Below, piece after piece: positions 21,671 to 64,000 of a DNA stretch of 64,000 bases. The stretch is taken from the NCBI GenBank assembly GCA_036898135.1, contig CM072523.1, positions 392,311 to 456,310 of the forward strand, given 5' to 3'. Both the position numbers and the translations under genes were made by a program. The stretch's first letter is position 1. Every line of letters starts with the position of its first letter. Under the pieces are notes generated by a model. The model was not told the origin of the DNA. It saw only the letters and a list, made by a program, of their open reading frames with translations, and searched no databases. This DNA comes from Oncomelania hupensis (Eukaryota > Mollusca > Gastropoda > Littorinimorpha > Pomatiopsidae).

Positions 21671-22240
21671 TTACGTTATTATCACTGTACCTCAAAACTG
21701 CTCTTCTAATCTTGACCACCAACATATCACAAATGTAGAGGTCAATACTTGACTGCTTTTTCTTTTGGCAGTATATCTGTTGATTTTGGTGATGTCTCCT
21801 CTCTGAAAATCCTTACGGGAAGAGAGGGGACTATAAACTGATAAACATAACATAACACAATCCCCTACTGTACAATGCAGGTTGCTTGGGCTATGAAACA
21901 CATCAATTCAATCATTAGAACAATCAAGCATTGCGCTGTAGTATGGAGGTTTATGGTATAAAACACATCCAATCAATCATTCAAACAATCAAGCACTGCA
22001 GTGCAATCTGAAATTAAATATTGTGCTACCTACCTAGTACCTGGACACCCTTAAACATTCCTTGTTTCTTCTTGTTTTCAAACAAAAATCACATTCAGTT
22101 CAACAGCAGTACATACTGTGGTCAAGATGGCTGCTTCTATTTTTACATAGAATAATCACATTCAACAGCTGTATCAGCTACAAAACATTTGTCATTCACA
22201 CCTTTCCACTGATGTTCCCATTGATAGTTGTTGGGTGACT
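21671..22240 (-). other. Presumed NALCN 3' UTR, proximal part
   Basis: It follows the NALCN stop. It contains two degenerate copies of an ACACATC-AATCAATCATT segment (21,896-22,010) and no coding. Confidence 0.5.
21792..21845 (-). repeat. Inverted copy of the 597-650 segment
   Basis: The reverse complement matches the TTTATAGTCCCCTCTCTTCC segment at 597-650, including GATTTTCAGAGAGGAGAC. It is a short dispersed repeat of unknown class, lying in the presumed NALCN 3' UTR. Confidence 0.65.
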
Positions 22241-63929
<41,689 letters not shown>

Positions 63930-64000
63930 TTATCATTTACAATATCAGTCAATGCGCATCATCCCATACACACAAACAATAATTACTATATAACATGTCC

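Overview
This is a window of animal nuclear DNA, most likely from a mollusc (probably a gastropod). The evidence is GT-AG split genes for two conserved animal proteins, a very high load of LINE, SINE and LTR debris, and an unusual density of minisatellites. The lophotrochozoan or gastropod assignment is inferred from the repeat types and protein style, not proven. No bacterial gene organisation is present.

Two host genes lie tail to tail. On the + strand, 1,830-11,902 holds ten exons of a methanethiol oxidase / selenium-binding protein 1 gene (SELENBP1 family). It is complete except for the extreme N-terminus. On the - strand, 63,923 down to 22,241 holds thirteen exons of NALCN, the sodium leak channel: the III-IV linker, all of domain IV (voltage sensor, pore, S6) and the whole cytoplasmic C-terminus to the stop codon. 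All exon joins keep phase. The N-terminal three domains lie beyond the right edge.

The rest is intronic and intergenic repeat. 6.6-9.2, 42.8-45.0 and 51.8-53.6 kb carry three copies of one endonuclease/RT LINE family, and smaller LINE fragments lie at 9.9, 12.4, 51.4 and 60.8 kb. 45,691-51,149 is a Ty3/gypsy element with both LTRs, a 5-bp target duplication and a protease-integrase-first pol order. Its reverse transcriptase core is deleted. A solo LTR of the same family (56,577-57,191) sits inside the terminal repeat of a decayed piggyBac-like element. 55.05-56.23 kb is a GC-rich element with inverted ends, 61.5-62.7 kb a decayed transposase-derived gene, and 14.77-15.65 kb a SINE with a 5S-rRNA-like core split by another repeat.

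The striking feature is the tandem repeats. At least 25 minisatellites are visible, including a roughly 6.2-kb array (23.65-29.83 kb) that fills most of one NALCN intron and a roughly 3.9-kb array (30.8-34.7 kb) in the next. Six arrays share a 39-bp period although most have unrelated sequences. In at least seven places the repeated unit contains the real splice junction of the adjacent exon, with a few to about 60 exonic bases. Minisatellites in this genome therefore seem to arise by duplication of exon-intron boundaries, leaving arrays of decoy splice sites beside functional exons.
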